Positions 19,467 to 27,243 of a stretch of DNA of 44,449 nt are shown here, piece after piece (positions within the stretch are counted from its first letter, which is position 1; every line of letters begins with the position of its first letter). The notes below the pieces were generated by a model. The model worked only from the letters and a program-made list of their open reading frames with translations, was not told the origin of the DNA and ran no database searches. The position numbers and the translations under genes are program-made. This DNA is from an uncultured Oscillospiraceae bacterium (lineage in GTDB: Bacteria; Bacillota; Clostridia; Oscillospirales; Acutalibacteraceae). The DNA is taken from contig UQLQ01000013.1 in NCBI GenBank assembly GCA_900541905.1, positions 1-44,449 of the forward strand, in the 5' to 3' direction.

Positions 19467-20704
19467 TGATTGTCACCGCCGATCTTACGGAATGCGATAC
19501 AAGCATTATGTCCTCCAAAGCCTAAAGATGTTGACAAAGCAGCCTGAATGTTTGCTTTGCGTGCCTCTAGTGGAACATAATCTAAATCACATTCCGGATC
19601 GGGCTGTGTTAAACCTATGGTTGGTGGAACGATTTGATGCTGCAGTGCGAGAACAGAGGCAATTGCCTCTGCAGCGCCTGCGGCTCCAAACATGTGACCT
19701 GTCATAGATTTTGTAGAACTAATCAGAACTTTACGTGCGCGTTCTTCTCCCAACGCTTTTTTAATGGCAACCGTTTCTGCTTTATCATTCAGAGGTGTAC
19801 CTGTACCGTGAGCATTAATATAAACATGGTCTGTATCCAAATTCAATTCATTCCAAGCGTCTGCAATGGCACGTGCACCACCTTCCGCTTCCGGTTGAGG
19901 TGCTGTAATATGGTAGGCGTCACAAGTAGAACCGTATCCGCACAACTCAGCATAGATATGTGCGCCACGGTTTACGGCATGTTCCAGTTCTTCTAAAACA
20001 AGCGCGCCCGCACCTTCGCCCATGATGAATCCACTACGGCGTTCATCAAATGGCAAACATGCGGTTTTTGGATCATCTACTACAGACAAAGCGCGCATAT
20101 TGGTAAAGCCTGCTGCTGTAATTTCATTTATGGTAGCTTCTGCACCGCCTGCAATCATGGCATCGGCATATCCGTGGCGAATCATTCTCAATGCTTCTCC
20201 AATGGCGTTGGTGCCAGATGCACATGCAGTCACGGCAGGCATAGCAGAATTTTTACAGTTAAAACGAATTGCAATCATTCCGGATGCGATATTGGCAATC
20301 ATCATAGGAATAAAATACGGTGAAACCTTACGCGGTCCCTTTTCCAAAAGAGCTGTGTGTTCTGACATGAAGGTGCTCATACCGCCAATACCCGAGCCCA
20401 TATATACGCCAATGCGTTCAGGTGCTATGGTATTTTGAATACCGCTGTCTTCCATAGCCTGGCAGGCTGCCGCCATAGCATATTGTGCATAAAGGTCTGT
20501 GTGACGCAATTCCATTTTATCCATGTATTGCAATGGGTCAAACTGATGCACTTCAGCTGCAAGTTTTACTTTATAATTTGTTGTATCAAATTTTGTGATC
20601 TCTTTGATGCCGCAAGTACCTTTTACAAGATTGTCCCAAAATTCGGATACGTTATTTCCCAGAGGGGTAATCGCTCCAAGACCTGTTACAACAACACGTT
20701 TCAT
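19463..20704 (-). CDS. Beta-ketoacyl-ACP synthase, FabF-like, first copy
   Basis: 413-residue ketosynthase with Cys161 (VTACASGTNAIG), His299 (INAHGTGTPLND), Lys332 and His337 (SSTKSMTGHMFGAAG): full catalytic set of the KAS II/FabF family. I start it at ATG 20704, because AAAGGAG lies 9 bases upstream and MKRVVVTGLG matches family N-termini; an upstream TTG at 20728 would add eight non-conserved residues and overlap the ribosome site. It lies 57 bases after the ACP gene and overlaps the next ketosynthase by four bases. It could serve general fatty-acid elongation, but pairing with a second ketosynthase and a ligase without fabD, fabG or fabZ points to a dedicated pathway. Confidence 0.88.
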   Translation of the reverse strand: MKRVVVTGLGAITPLGNNVSEFWDNLVKGTCGIKEITKFDTTNYKVKLAAEVHQFDPLQYMDKMELRHTDLYAQYAMAAACQAMEDSGIQNTIAPERIGVYMGSGIGGMSTFMSEHTALLEKGPRKVSPYFIPMMIANIASGMIAIRFNCKNSAMPAVTACASGTNAIGEALRMIRHGYADAMIAGGAEATINEITAAGFTNMRALSVVDDPKTACLPFDERRSGFIMGEGAGALVLEELEHAVNRGAHIYAELCGYGSTCDAYHITAPQPEAEGGARAIADAWNELNLDTDHVYINAHGTGTPLNDKAETVAIKKALGEERARKVLISSTKSMTGHMFGAAGAAEAIASVLALQHQIVPPTIGLTQPDPECDLDYVPLEARKANIQAALSTSLGFGGHNACIAFRKIGGDNQ

Positions 20705-20761
20705 ACGATCACACTCCTTTACTTTCAAATAGTTTGGTATTTAGAACAAAAAATGCCATGC

Positions 20762-20992
20762 TTATTCATCTTCCTGACATTTTTTCTCAATATATTGGAC
20801 GAGCTCGCCAACAGTTTCTACTTTTTGTTCCAATTCTATTTCTTTTCCTATTTGCTCTTCCAATTCTACCAATATATCAATTACATCCAGCGAATCCAGC
20901 CCCAGTTCACGAAGACCGCTTTCCATTGTAATTTCTGAGCGCTCAAAGCCATACTTTTCGGCAAGTACATCTGCCAAAGAATCAAATATCAT
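20762..20992 (-). CDS. Acyl carrier protein (76 aa)
   Basis: Small acidic carrier protein; the phosphopantetheine attachment Ser34 is in LGLDSLDVIDI, followed by the acidic helix II LVELEEQIGKEIEL typical of ACPs. The start is chosen at ATG 20992 because AGGAGG sits 9 bases upstream and gives the usual 76-residue length; a longer frame to 21043 would place the ribosome site inside the gene. First gene of the operon, so it is probably the carrier for both ketosynthases and the ligase. A phosphopantetheinyl transferase must be supplied from elsewhere. Confidence 0.92.
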   Translation of the reverse strand: MIFDSLADVLAEKYGFERSEITMESGLRELGLDSLDVIDILVELEEQIGKEIELEQKVETVGELVQYIEKKCQEDE

Positions 20993-21043
20993 CGAAATTT
21001 TCCTCCTGAACCTTCCATCTAAATTATTGCTATCTAATAACAA

Positions 21044-21072
21044 ATATTAGCATTGCTAATTATAGTTGTCAA
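21044..21072 (-). promoter_or_regulatory. Proximal promoter of the ACP operon with a 15-base palindromic operator
   Basis: Minus-strand -35 TTGACA (21067-21072, consensus) and -10 TAATAT (21044-21049) are exactly 17 bases apart. The perfect palindrome ATTAGCA-T-TGCTAAT (21046-21060) lies in the spacer and overlaps the -10, so a bound protein would block RNA polymerase. The end halves ATTAG/CTAAT resemble those of the FapR lipid regulator site, but the length and centre differ, so the regulator is not identified. Confidence 0.75.
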
Positions 21073-21128
21073 TAAACACATTATTCAAAACTACATGTGA
21101 CAATCTAGATGAACTTTCTTTACATATT

Positions 21129-21158
21129 ATTATAACATTAAAAAAATTGCAAAGCAAT
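21129..21158 (-). promoter_or_regulatory. Distal promoter of the ACP operon (ATTGC-N3-GCAAT element)
   Basis: Minus-strand -35 TTGCTT (21152-21157), 17-base spacer and -10 TATAAT (21129-21134). The -35 is embedded in the palindrome ATTGC-AAA-GCAAT (21146-21158). The same combination, with flanking similarity, occurs three times before purL. Confidence 0.65.
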
Positions 21159-21213
21159 TCTAATTCATAAATGTTGTAACGTTTTATCGGCCTGTATTGC
21201 CTTTTGTTTTATG

Positions 21214-21232
21214 TATGTTACGGGGTAACATA
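21214..21232. promoter_or_regulatory. Perfect dyad upstream of the distal promoter
   Basis: TATGTTAC-GGG-GTAACATA is an 8-bp perfect dyad about 57 bases upstream of the distal -35 of the ACP operon. It could be a regulator site; function is inferred only from position and symmetry. Confidence 0.35.
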
Positions 21233-21297
21233 ACAACATGTCTGTCACAACATTAAGAATAGGTGCCCGTTTGTATTAGATTGTCACTTTCAAAATA

Positions 21298-21355
21298 AAA
21301 AAGTATTCATGAGGTATGTTGAATGTGCGTTCAACATACCTCATGAATACTTTTT
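21298..21355. repeat. 26-bp perfect hairpin
   Basis: Two perfectly complementary 26-base arms (21298-21323 and 21330-21355) surround the loop TGTGCG; the outer ends are A5 and T5. It would act as a terminator on either strand, but no gene ends close by: tRNA-Val lies ~310 bases away. The unusually long perfect stem suggests a mobile-element remnant or structured transcript. Confidence 0.8.
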
Positions 21356-21370
21356 GTGGGAATTTATTGC

Positions 21371-21481
21371 ATTTTGGAATACATAGTTTCAAATTCACAC
21401 TTTCATAATTGAGAGATGCTGATTTTTTATATTATGTATTCACACTTAACAAATTATAAGCCAAGACAAGTATTCCAAAAT
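21371..21481. repeat. 111-bp segment with 12-bp inverted ends
   Basis: ATTTTGGAATAC (21371-21382) and GTATTCCAAAAT (21470-21481) are exact inverted copies. The interior holds the direct repeat ATTCACACTT (21393-21402 and 21438-21447). No open frame is present. It could be a small non-autonomous element (MITE-like); no target-site duplication could be established. Confidence 0.4.
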
Positions 21482-21583
21482 ATTGCTGAATGTGAATAGT
21501 TGTATAACCTATAATGCGTTTCTTAATGGATGAAAAGAATAACTATTGTGTTATGTCAAACACAAATTTAACCCAGCATATTT

Positions 21584-21634
21584 TTATCCTAACATGAATC
21601 ATTGACAGCAATTCAATAACTCATGTTAGGATAA
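21584..21634. repeat. 14-bp inverted repeat beside tRNA-Val
   Basis: TTATCCTAACATGA (21584-21597) and TCATGTTAGGATAA (21621-21634) are perfect inverted copies around 23 bases that can pair further (ATTGA/TCAAT). It follows the 3' end of tRNA-Val by 29 bases on the minus strand, but lacks a U tail in that direction. Confidence 0.6.
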
Positions 21635-21663
21635 CCAAAGTACTGTTTGTTACCCTGTCATTG

Positions 21664-21739
21664 TGGTGGACGTTAACGGACTTGAACCGCTGACCCTTTG
21701 CACGTCAAGCAAATGCTCTACCAGCTGAGCTAAACATCC
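21664..21739 (-). tRNA. tRNA-Val (anticodon GAC), CCA encoded
   Basis: Folds as a full cloverleaf: acceptor GGATGTT/AACGTCC, D arm GCTC-AGCTGGTA-GAGC, anticodon stem TTTGC/GCAAA around loop TTGACGT (GAC), five-base variable loop, T arm AGCGG-TTCAAGT-CCGTT, discriminator A and genomically encoded CCA. It reads GUC and GUU valine codons. Confidence 0.95.
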
Positions 21740-21755
21740 ATAATAGTACTGAATC

Positions 21756-21784
21756 ATTATACCTAAAATAAACCGTAAAATCAA
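21756..21784 (-). promoter_or_regulatory. Promoter of tRNA-Val
   Basis: Minus-strand TTGATT (21779-21784), 17-base spacer, perfect TATAAT (21756-21761), placed 17 bases before the tRNA 5' end. Confidence 0.8.
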
Positions 21785-21830
21785 GTACATTCTTACATTA
21801 ATTTTTGTTTCTGCCACTTCTTGTCAAGTC

Positions 21831-21859
21831 TTGTAAAAAAATAAGGATTCCATTATAAT
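21831..21859 (+). promoter_or_regulatory. Promoter of the patatin-like gene
   Basis: TTGTAA (21831-21836), 17-base spacer, perfect TATAAT (21854-21859); AAGGAGG follows before the ATG at 21895. It diverges from the tRNA promoter about 50 bases away. Confidence 0.7.
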
Positions 21860-21894
21860 GAAGATACTTATTTTTATGTAAGGAGGCAGGAACT

Positions 21895-22776
21895 ATGTCG
21901 GTTGGACTTGTGCTGGAGGGCGGCGGAATGCGCGGCTCTTATACTGCCGGTGTACTTTCGGCATTTGAGGATAATGACGTTCATTTTCCAAGTATCTACG
22001 GTATCTCTGCAGGAGCCTGCAACGCACTGAGTTATATTTCCGGTCAATCTTACCGCAATCACGATATTTTTTATCAGTATGTACAAGGCGATAAATATGT
22101 CAGCGTCAAAAATTTTATTAAGCACGGCTGTATGTTTGACTTTGACTATATTTTTGGAGATTTATTTCATACCATTTTACCGTTTGATTATGAAGCATTT
22201 AAAAAATCTCCCATCAAATTTTATGCCGGTGCAACCGATATACAAACAGGGTTGCCTGTGTTTTTTACAAAAGATGATATGGACGAACGAATGGATGTCA
22301 TTAGAGCCTCCAGTTCTTTACCGTTTTTATCTAACATTATAAAAGTAGGTAATTATAAATTACTTGACGGTGGAATTTCTATGCCAATTCCTGTGGAACG
22401 CTCTATTTGTGACGGCAATGAATTTAACGTGGTTGTATTGACTCGCGATGCCAAATATAAAAAAAGCGCAAAACCGGAATTTCCTCAGGCATTAATGAAA
22501 GCCAAATATCATAAATATCCTGCTTTGCTAAAAGCGCTAAATAAACGTGCGGATATTTATAACGAACAAAGATTGTTTTGTCAAAAGCTTGAGAAAAAGA
22601 AAAAAGCGATTGTGCTTTTGCCAAGCGAACCGATTGAAATCAGTCGTTATGAAAAGGATTCAGATACCTTAATGGCAATTTACGATATGGGTTATACAGA
22701 CGCTATGAAACGTATGAACGAAATAAAAGCCATGATTGCTGAACATTCTGCACAAGCTGTTTCAGTGGAGGGGTAA
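21895..22776 (+). CDS. Patatin-like phospholipase family protein
   Basis: 293 residues with the patatin Ser-Asp dyad architecture: oxyanion loop GGGMRG (9-14), nucleophile elbow GISAG with Ser38, and DGGI (Asp near 159). The compact form resembles the bacterial YjjU-type patatins, which hydrolyse acyl esters. No signal peptide is seen, so it is cytoplasmic or membrane-associated. The start is supported by AAGGAGG 8 bases upstream and a promoter. It may act in lipid turnover; proximity to the acyl-carrier operon is suggestive but the two are divergent and separated by the tRNA. No clear terminator follows the stop. Confidence 0.88.
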   Translation: MSVGLVLEGGGMRGSYTAGVLSAFEDNDVHFPSIYGISAGACNALSYISGQSYRNHDIFYQYVQGDKYVSVKNFIKHGCMFDFDYIFGDLFHTILPFDYEAFKKSPIKFYAGATDIQTGLPVFFTKDDMDERMDVIRASSSLPFLSNIIKVGNYKLLDGGISMPIPVERSICDGNEFNVVVLTRDAKYKKSAKPEFPQALMKAKYHKYPALLKALNKRADIYNEQRLFCQKLEKKKKAIVLLPSEPIEISRYEKDSDTLMAIYDMGYTDAMKRMNEIKAMIAEHSAQAVSVEG

Positions 22777-23355
22777 AACCTTCTTTTTTTATGTGATATA
22801 TTAAAATATAGTTATAAATGACGAATTTATTTTTGCAATCACATTTTCATGATAACTACTGAAAATGATACTATCACTTTTATATTTATGACAACGTATC
22901 AACGACCAAACGCTATCGTTTTCATTACTGTTAGCATATTTTAATATTTGTCAGCTAAAAATTGTGAAAGAATTTTTTTATGTTATAATAACCTTGCAAC
23001 AGTAGCAAAACTAAAGTTTTGGCTGTTGACAAGAACGTTTTAGCATTTTATAGTTAAAAATTGCTTTGCAATTTTTTCTATGCTATAACAACCTTGAGAC
23101 AAAAAGCAAAACAAATATTGTAAGAAATATCTTTCAATGTTCGAGATTTTGATTGTTGGCAAGAACATTTTAACCTTTATCAGCTAGAAATTGCAAGGCA
23201 ATTTCTTTCATGTTATAATGCTATCACATGAGGAAAATATGATAAAGCAAAATCAACGGATTGTATTCGTTGATACGTAAAATAACGGAAAGAATATGGA
23301 CCTAAAAAGAACATGACTTGCTGATCATCAAACGCAAGACAGAATGGGAGGAACT
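22777..23355 (+). promoter_or_regulatory. purL upstream region: three tandem promoter repeats
   Basis: No gene was seen in this 579-base stretch. Three imperfect copies of a ~50-base element lie at about 22930-22995, 23040-23095 and 23170-23220. Each has a -35-like TTG hexamer in or near ATTGC-N3-GCAAT and a TATAAT/TATAAC box: 22962-22989 (spacer 16, palindrome degenerate), 23061-23089 (spacer 17) and 23191-23219 (spacer 17). After copy 1 the leader can fold (CAACAG with CTGTTG, CAAAAC with GTTTTG, 22997-23028). Downstream is ATCAACG/CGTTGAT (23252-23274). ACGTATCAACG (22894-22904) and CGTTGATACGT (23268-23278) are 11-base inverted copies that bracket the set. No PRPP, purine or folate riboswitch core was recognised. 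Confidence 0.6.
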
Positions 23356-26300
23356 ATGTCAGTTACCAGAATATTTGTTGAAAAAAAACCGGGATTCGAT
23401 GTGGAGGCAAAACATATTCAAACAGATTTAACAGAAAATCTGGGTGTTAAAGGAATAGAGGAGTTACGCCTATTACATCGTTATGATGTAGAAGGCTTGT
23501 CTCAAGAAGAGCAAGAAGATGCGAACCGCATGATTTTTTCTGAACCGAATGTAGACCATTTATATGGTGAGGATTTGCAATTTTCTGATGACTACCATGT
23601 GTTTGCAATGGAATATTTACCCGGTCAGTATGACCAGCGTGCAGATTCTGCAGCGCAATGCGTACAATTACTGACCCACGGAGAGCGTCCAAAGGTGGCT
23701 ACCGCACGTGTCATTGCAATCAAAGGGTCTGTATCGGAAGCAGATATGGATAAAATCAAAAATTATTTGATTAATCCGGTAGAATCTCGTCTGGCTTCTT
23801 TGGAGAAACCTGTTTCTTTGGATATGGAAGTGGAAGTACCTGAGGATGTTGAGCAGGTAAAAGGGATGATTTCTTGGGATGACGCTACGCTGGAGAAGTA
23901 TTACCACGGTATGGGATTTGCCATGACAATGGCGGACTTAAAATTCTGTCGTGATTATTTCAGAGATGAAGAAAAAAGAGATCCGTATGTAACAGAATTA
24001 AGGGTAATTGATACTTATTGGTCCGACCACTGTCGCCATACTACCTTTTTTACTTCTTTAGAATCCATTGAAATTCAAAAAGGTCAAATCAGTCATGCCA
24101 TTGAGCAAGCTTTAAAAGCATATTATGATACCCGTAATATTGTATACGGCGAAACAGACCGTCCTGTTTCCTTGATGGATATGGCGGTTATAGGCGCAAA
24201 ATTGATGCGCAAACAAGGTAAATTGGACGACCTTGATGTCAGTGAGGAAATCAATGCATGTTCCATTGAAGTACCTGTTGAAATTGACGGAAAAACAGAA
24301 CAATGGCTGGTCCAATTTAAAAATGAAACCCACAATCATCCAACAGAAATTGAACCGTTTGGTGGTGCGGCAACCTGTCTTGGCGGCGCAATTCGTGATC
24401 CTCTTTCAGGCAGAGCTTATGTTTATCAGGCAATGCGTGTGACAGGTTCCGGTGATCCAAGAACGCCGTTTGAAGATACTTTAATCGGAAAGCTGCCAAG
24501 TCGTATGATTACAACAACGGCAGCGGCAGGTTACAGCTCTTACGGTAACCAAATTGGTTTGGCAACCGGACAAGTTACCGAATTGTATGATGAGGGCTAT
24601 ATGGCAAAACGTATGGAAATCGGCGCAGTCATCGGCGCTTCTCCAAAAGAAAATGTAATGCGTGGCACTCCGGAAGACGGAGATGTGATTGTATTATTGG
24701 GTGGAGCAACCGGTCGTGACGGCTGTGGCGGTGCAACCGGTTCTTCCAAAGCTCATACAACCGATTCCATTGAAGTTTGTGGCGCCGAAGTGCAGAAGGG
24801 TAATCCTCCAACAGAGCGTAAAATTCAGCGTTTGTTCCGTAACGGTGCTGTTTCAAAGTTAATCAAACGATGCAATGACTTTGGAGCAGGCGGTGTTTGC
24901 GTTGCAATTGGTGAATTGGCAGATGGTTTGTGCATCAATTTGGATAGTGTTCCGAAGAAATATGAAGGTTTGGACGGCACGGAATTGGCTATCTCCGAAT
25001 CACAGGAACGTATGGCAGTCGTACTTGATCCAAAAGATGTGGACGCATTTATGCAAGCTGCAAAAGAAGAAAATCTAAATGCTCAGGTAGTTGCAACCGT
25101 TACAGCGGAACCAAGACTCAAGATGTTCTGGCGCGGCAATACCATTGTAGATTTAAGTCGTAAATTTCTCAATACCAATGGCGTAACGCAAACAGCACAG
25201 GCTGTAATTACCGCACCGAATCCAAAAGAATATTACAGAGCCTTGATTCCTGAATGTTTGGAAGGAAAGTCTGTTGCTGATGCGTTCAAAGAAAACTTGG
25301 CACGTTTGGAAGTTGCTTCTCAAAAAGGCTTGGTAGAACGTTTTGATGCAAGTATCGGTGCCGGCACTGTTCATATGCCGTTTGCAGGTAAATATCAGTT
25401 AACACCTGAAGAAGCTATGGTTGCTAAAATTCCGTTGGAGTCAGGTGAAACAGATGATGCAACAGCAATGAGCTACGGTTATATTCCGGGAATTGCAAAG
25501 TTCAGTCCATTCCATGGTGCGGCTTATGCTGTGGTAGAAAGCTTATCTAAACTGGCAGCAGTGGGCGCTAATCCTTTGAAAGCCCGTTTAACCTTCCAAG
25601 AGTATTTTGAACGTCTCCAAAAGGAACCGAAACGTTGGGGTAAGCCGACTGCAGCATTATTAGGTGCATTAACAGCCCAATTGGGATTGGAGATACCTGC
25701 GATCGGAGGCAAAGACAGTATGTCTGGTTCCTTTGAAAGCATGGATGTGCCTCCGACTTTAGTTAGTTTTGCAGTTACGATGACAAAAGCAAGCAAAACC
25801 ATTTCCGCTGCGTTCCAAAAAGCAGGCTCTACCGTAGTATTGCTTCCATTACCCGAAGAAGCAGATACTTTGCTTCCAAACTGGCCTAAATTGAAAGCAT
25901 ATTATGAAGCTGTATTCCAAATGATGGAAAACGGACGAGTACGCGCAGCAAGCGTTGTAAAAGAAGGCGGCGTGGCAGCAGCAATTGCAAAAATGTGTTT
26001 TGGTAACGAAATCGGTTTTGTATTTGCCGATCACATCAGAGATGAGAAGTTGTTGTTTGCACCTGCAAGCGGCGCGCTGATTTTAGAATTAAACGATGTT
26101 ACCTCCATAGACGGTAATTTAGAAGCCATTATTTTGGGAGAGACAACAGACCGTTCTGAAATTGAAATTGCTCACACAGCAATGCCTTTGGAAGGGCTAC
26201 TGTCTGCATGGACAGGAACACTGGAGAAAATTTTTCCAACTCAGGCTGAGAAAAAAGAATTGACCCATGAAATTGGTTTGTATACACAGCGCAATCAAAA

Positions 26301-27120
26301 AGCACCTGCAATCAAAAGTGCAAAACCAAGAGTGTTTATTCCTGCATTCCCCGGCACTAACTGTGAAGTAGATACTGCCCGTGCTTTTGAGCGTGCAGGA
26401 GCAATTACAGATATTTTGGTTGTAAAGAATTTGACACCGAATGATATTGAAGAGACCATTGAAGAAATGGTGCGCAGTATCAACGAGGCACAAATTGTTA
26501 TGCTGCCAGGCGGTTTTTCAGGCGGCGACGAACCGGACGGCTCTGGCAAGTTTATTGCTACTACTTTCCGCAATCCAAAAATTAAGGACGCTGTCAGCAA
26601 CCTTTTGGAACATCGCGACGGTTTGATGTTGGGTATCTGTAATGGATTCCAAGCGTTGATTAAGTTAGGTCTGGTTCCATACGGTAAAATTACAGAGCCG
26701 AGTCCACAGGCCCCAACTTTAACGTTTAATACCATTGGACGTCATATTTCTCGTATGGTATATACAAGGGTAACCTCTGTAAAATCTCCGTGGTTGTCCG
26801 GTGTAAACGCAGGAGATGTCTTTACAGTTCCTGTTTCTCATGGTGAAGGACGTTTTGTTGCAAGCGATGCTGTTATGCAGCAGCTGATTGAAAACGGACA
26901 AGTGGCATTCCAATATACTACTCCATGCGGAAAACCAAGCGGTGATGTCAAATGGAATCCAAACGGCTCTGTTTGCGCCGTGGAAGGCATTACAAGTCCT
27001 GATGGTCGTGTACTTGGAAAAATGGCACATTCCGAACGTTTGGGCAATCATTTATATAAAAATGTTCCGGGTGAAAAAGATCAAAAATTATTTGAGTCCG
27101 GTGTTAATTATTTTAAATAA
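23356..27120 (+). CDS. purL: Phosphoribosylformylglycinamidine synthase, single-chain
   Basis: Makes FGAM from FGAR, glutamine and ATP in de novo purine synthesis. It is one 1254-residue chain: N-terminal domain, two AIRS-like halves (with the conserved DTYWSDHCRHTTF and FKNETHNHPTEIEPFGGAATC core), and a C-terminal class I glutaminase from about 985 with nucleophile Cys near 1094 in GICNGFQ and the later HGEGRF histidine. This long form is usual in Clostridia, while Bacillus uses separate PurL, PurQ and PurS. I start at ATG 23356 because GGGAGGA lies between it and an upstream in-frame ATG (23344). The gene stands alone, without other pur genes, between its own promoters and terminator. Confidence 0.96.
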   Translation: MSVTRIFVEKKPGFDVEAKHIQTDLTENLGVKGIEELRLLHRYDVEGLSQEEQEDANRMIFSEPNVDHLYGEDLQFSDDYHVFAMEYLPGQYDQRADSAAQCVQLLTHGERPKVATARVIAIKGSVSEADMDKIKNYLINPVESRLASLEKPVSLDMEVEVPEDVEQVKGMISWDDATLEKYYHGMGFAMTMADLKFCRDYFRDEEKRDPYVTELRVIDTYWSDHCRHTTFFTSLESIEIQKGQISHAIEQALKAYYDTRNIVYGETDRPVSLMDMAVIGAKLMRKQGKLDDLDVSEEINACSIEVPVEIDGKTEQWLVQFKNETHNHPTEIEPFGGAATCLGGAIRDPLSGRAYVYQAMRVTGSGDPRTPFEDTLIGKLPSRMITTTAAAGYSSYGNQIGLATGQVTELYDEGYMAKRMEIGAVIGASPKENVMRGTPEDGDVIVLLGGATGRDGCGGATGSSKAHTTDSIEVCGAEVQKGNPPTERKIQRLFRNGAVSKLIKRCNDFGAGGVCVAIGELADGLCINLDSVPKKYEGLDGTELAISESQERMAVVLDPKDVDAFMQAAKEENLNAQVVATVTAEPRLKMFWRGNTIVDLSRKFLNTNGVTQTAQAVITAPNPKEYYRALIPECLEGKSVADAFKENLARLEVASQKGLVERFDASIGAGTVHMPFAGKYQLTPEEAMVAKIPLESGETDDATAMSYGYIPGIAKFSPFHGAAYAVVESLSKLAAVGANPLKARLTFQEYFERLQKEPKRWGKPTAALLGALTAQLGLEIPAIGGKDSMSGSFESMDVPPTLVSFAVTMTKASKTISAAFQKAGSTVVLLPLPEEADTLLPNWPKLKAYYEAVFQMMENGRVRAASVVKEGGVAAAIAKMCFGNEIGFVFADHIRDEKLLFAPASGALILELNDVTSIDGNLEAIILGETTDRSEIEIAHTAMPLEGLLSAWTGTLEKIFPTQAEKKELTHEIGLYTQRNQKAPAIKSAKPRVFIPAFPGTNCEVDTARAFERAGAITDILVVKNLTPNDIEETIEEMVRSINEAQIVMLPGGFSGGDEPDGSGKFIATTFRNPKIKDAVSNLLEHRDGLMLGICNGFQALIKLGLVPYGKITEPSPQAPTLTFNTIGRHISRMVYTRVTSVKSPWLSGVNAGDVFTVPVSHGEGRFVASDAVMQQLIENGQVAFQYTTPCGKPSGDVKWNPNGSVCAVEGITSPDGRVLGKMAHSERLGNHLYKNVPGEKDQKLFESGVNYFK

Positions 27121-27132
27121 TTTTGCTCATGA

Positions 27133-27163
27133 AAAAAGCTGCCTATTTTATAGGCAGCTTTTT
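27133..27163 (+). terminator. Terminator of purL
   Basis: 13-bp stem AAAAAGCTGCCTA / TAGGCAGCTTTTT with a 5-base loop, 12 bases past the stop codon. Confidence 0.9.
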
Positions 27164-27186
27164 GATTGTGCAATACTTTTCTACGT

Positions 27187-27213
27187 AAAATGAAAATACC
27201 CACAGTTGTGGGT
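27187..27213 (-). terminator. Possible terminator of the 46-codon minus-strand ORF
   Basis: ACCCAC-AGTT-GTGGGT (27198-27213) followed on the minus strand by ATTTTCATTTT. It lies about 30 bases after the small ORF's stop; the U tail is interrupted. Confidence 0.5.
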
Positions 27214-27243
27214 GAATCATGTTGCATACCAAATGTACTAAAG

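Noticed and set aside
18255..20704. Classical type II polyketide KS-alpha/KS-beta pair
   Set aside because: Both ketosynthases keep the nucleophile Cys, whereas a chain-length factor should have lost it.
20993..21043. 17-residue N-terminal extension of the ACP
   Set aside because: The AGGAGG ribosome site for the inner ATG lies within it and its residues do not fit ACP N-termini.
21584..21634. Intrinsic terminator of tRNA-Val
   Set aside because: On the minus strand the stem is followed by an A-rich stretch, not a U tract, so it is reported only as an inverted repeat.
23220..23355. Purine-related riboswitch (PRPP/ykkC, purine or THF) before purL
   Set aside because: None of the conserved core sequences of these classes could be found by eye; only short local stems are present.
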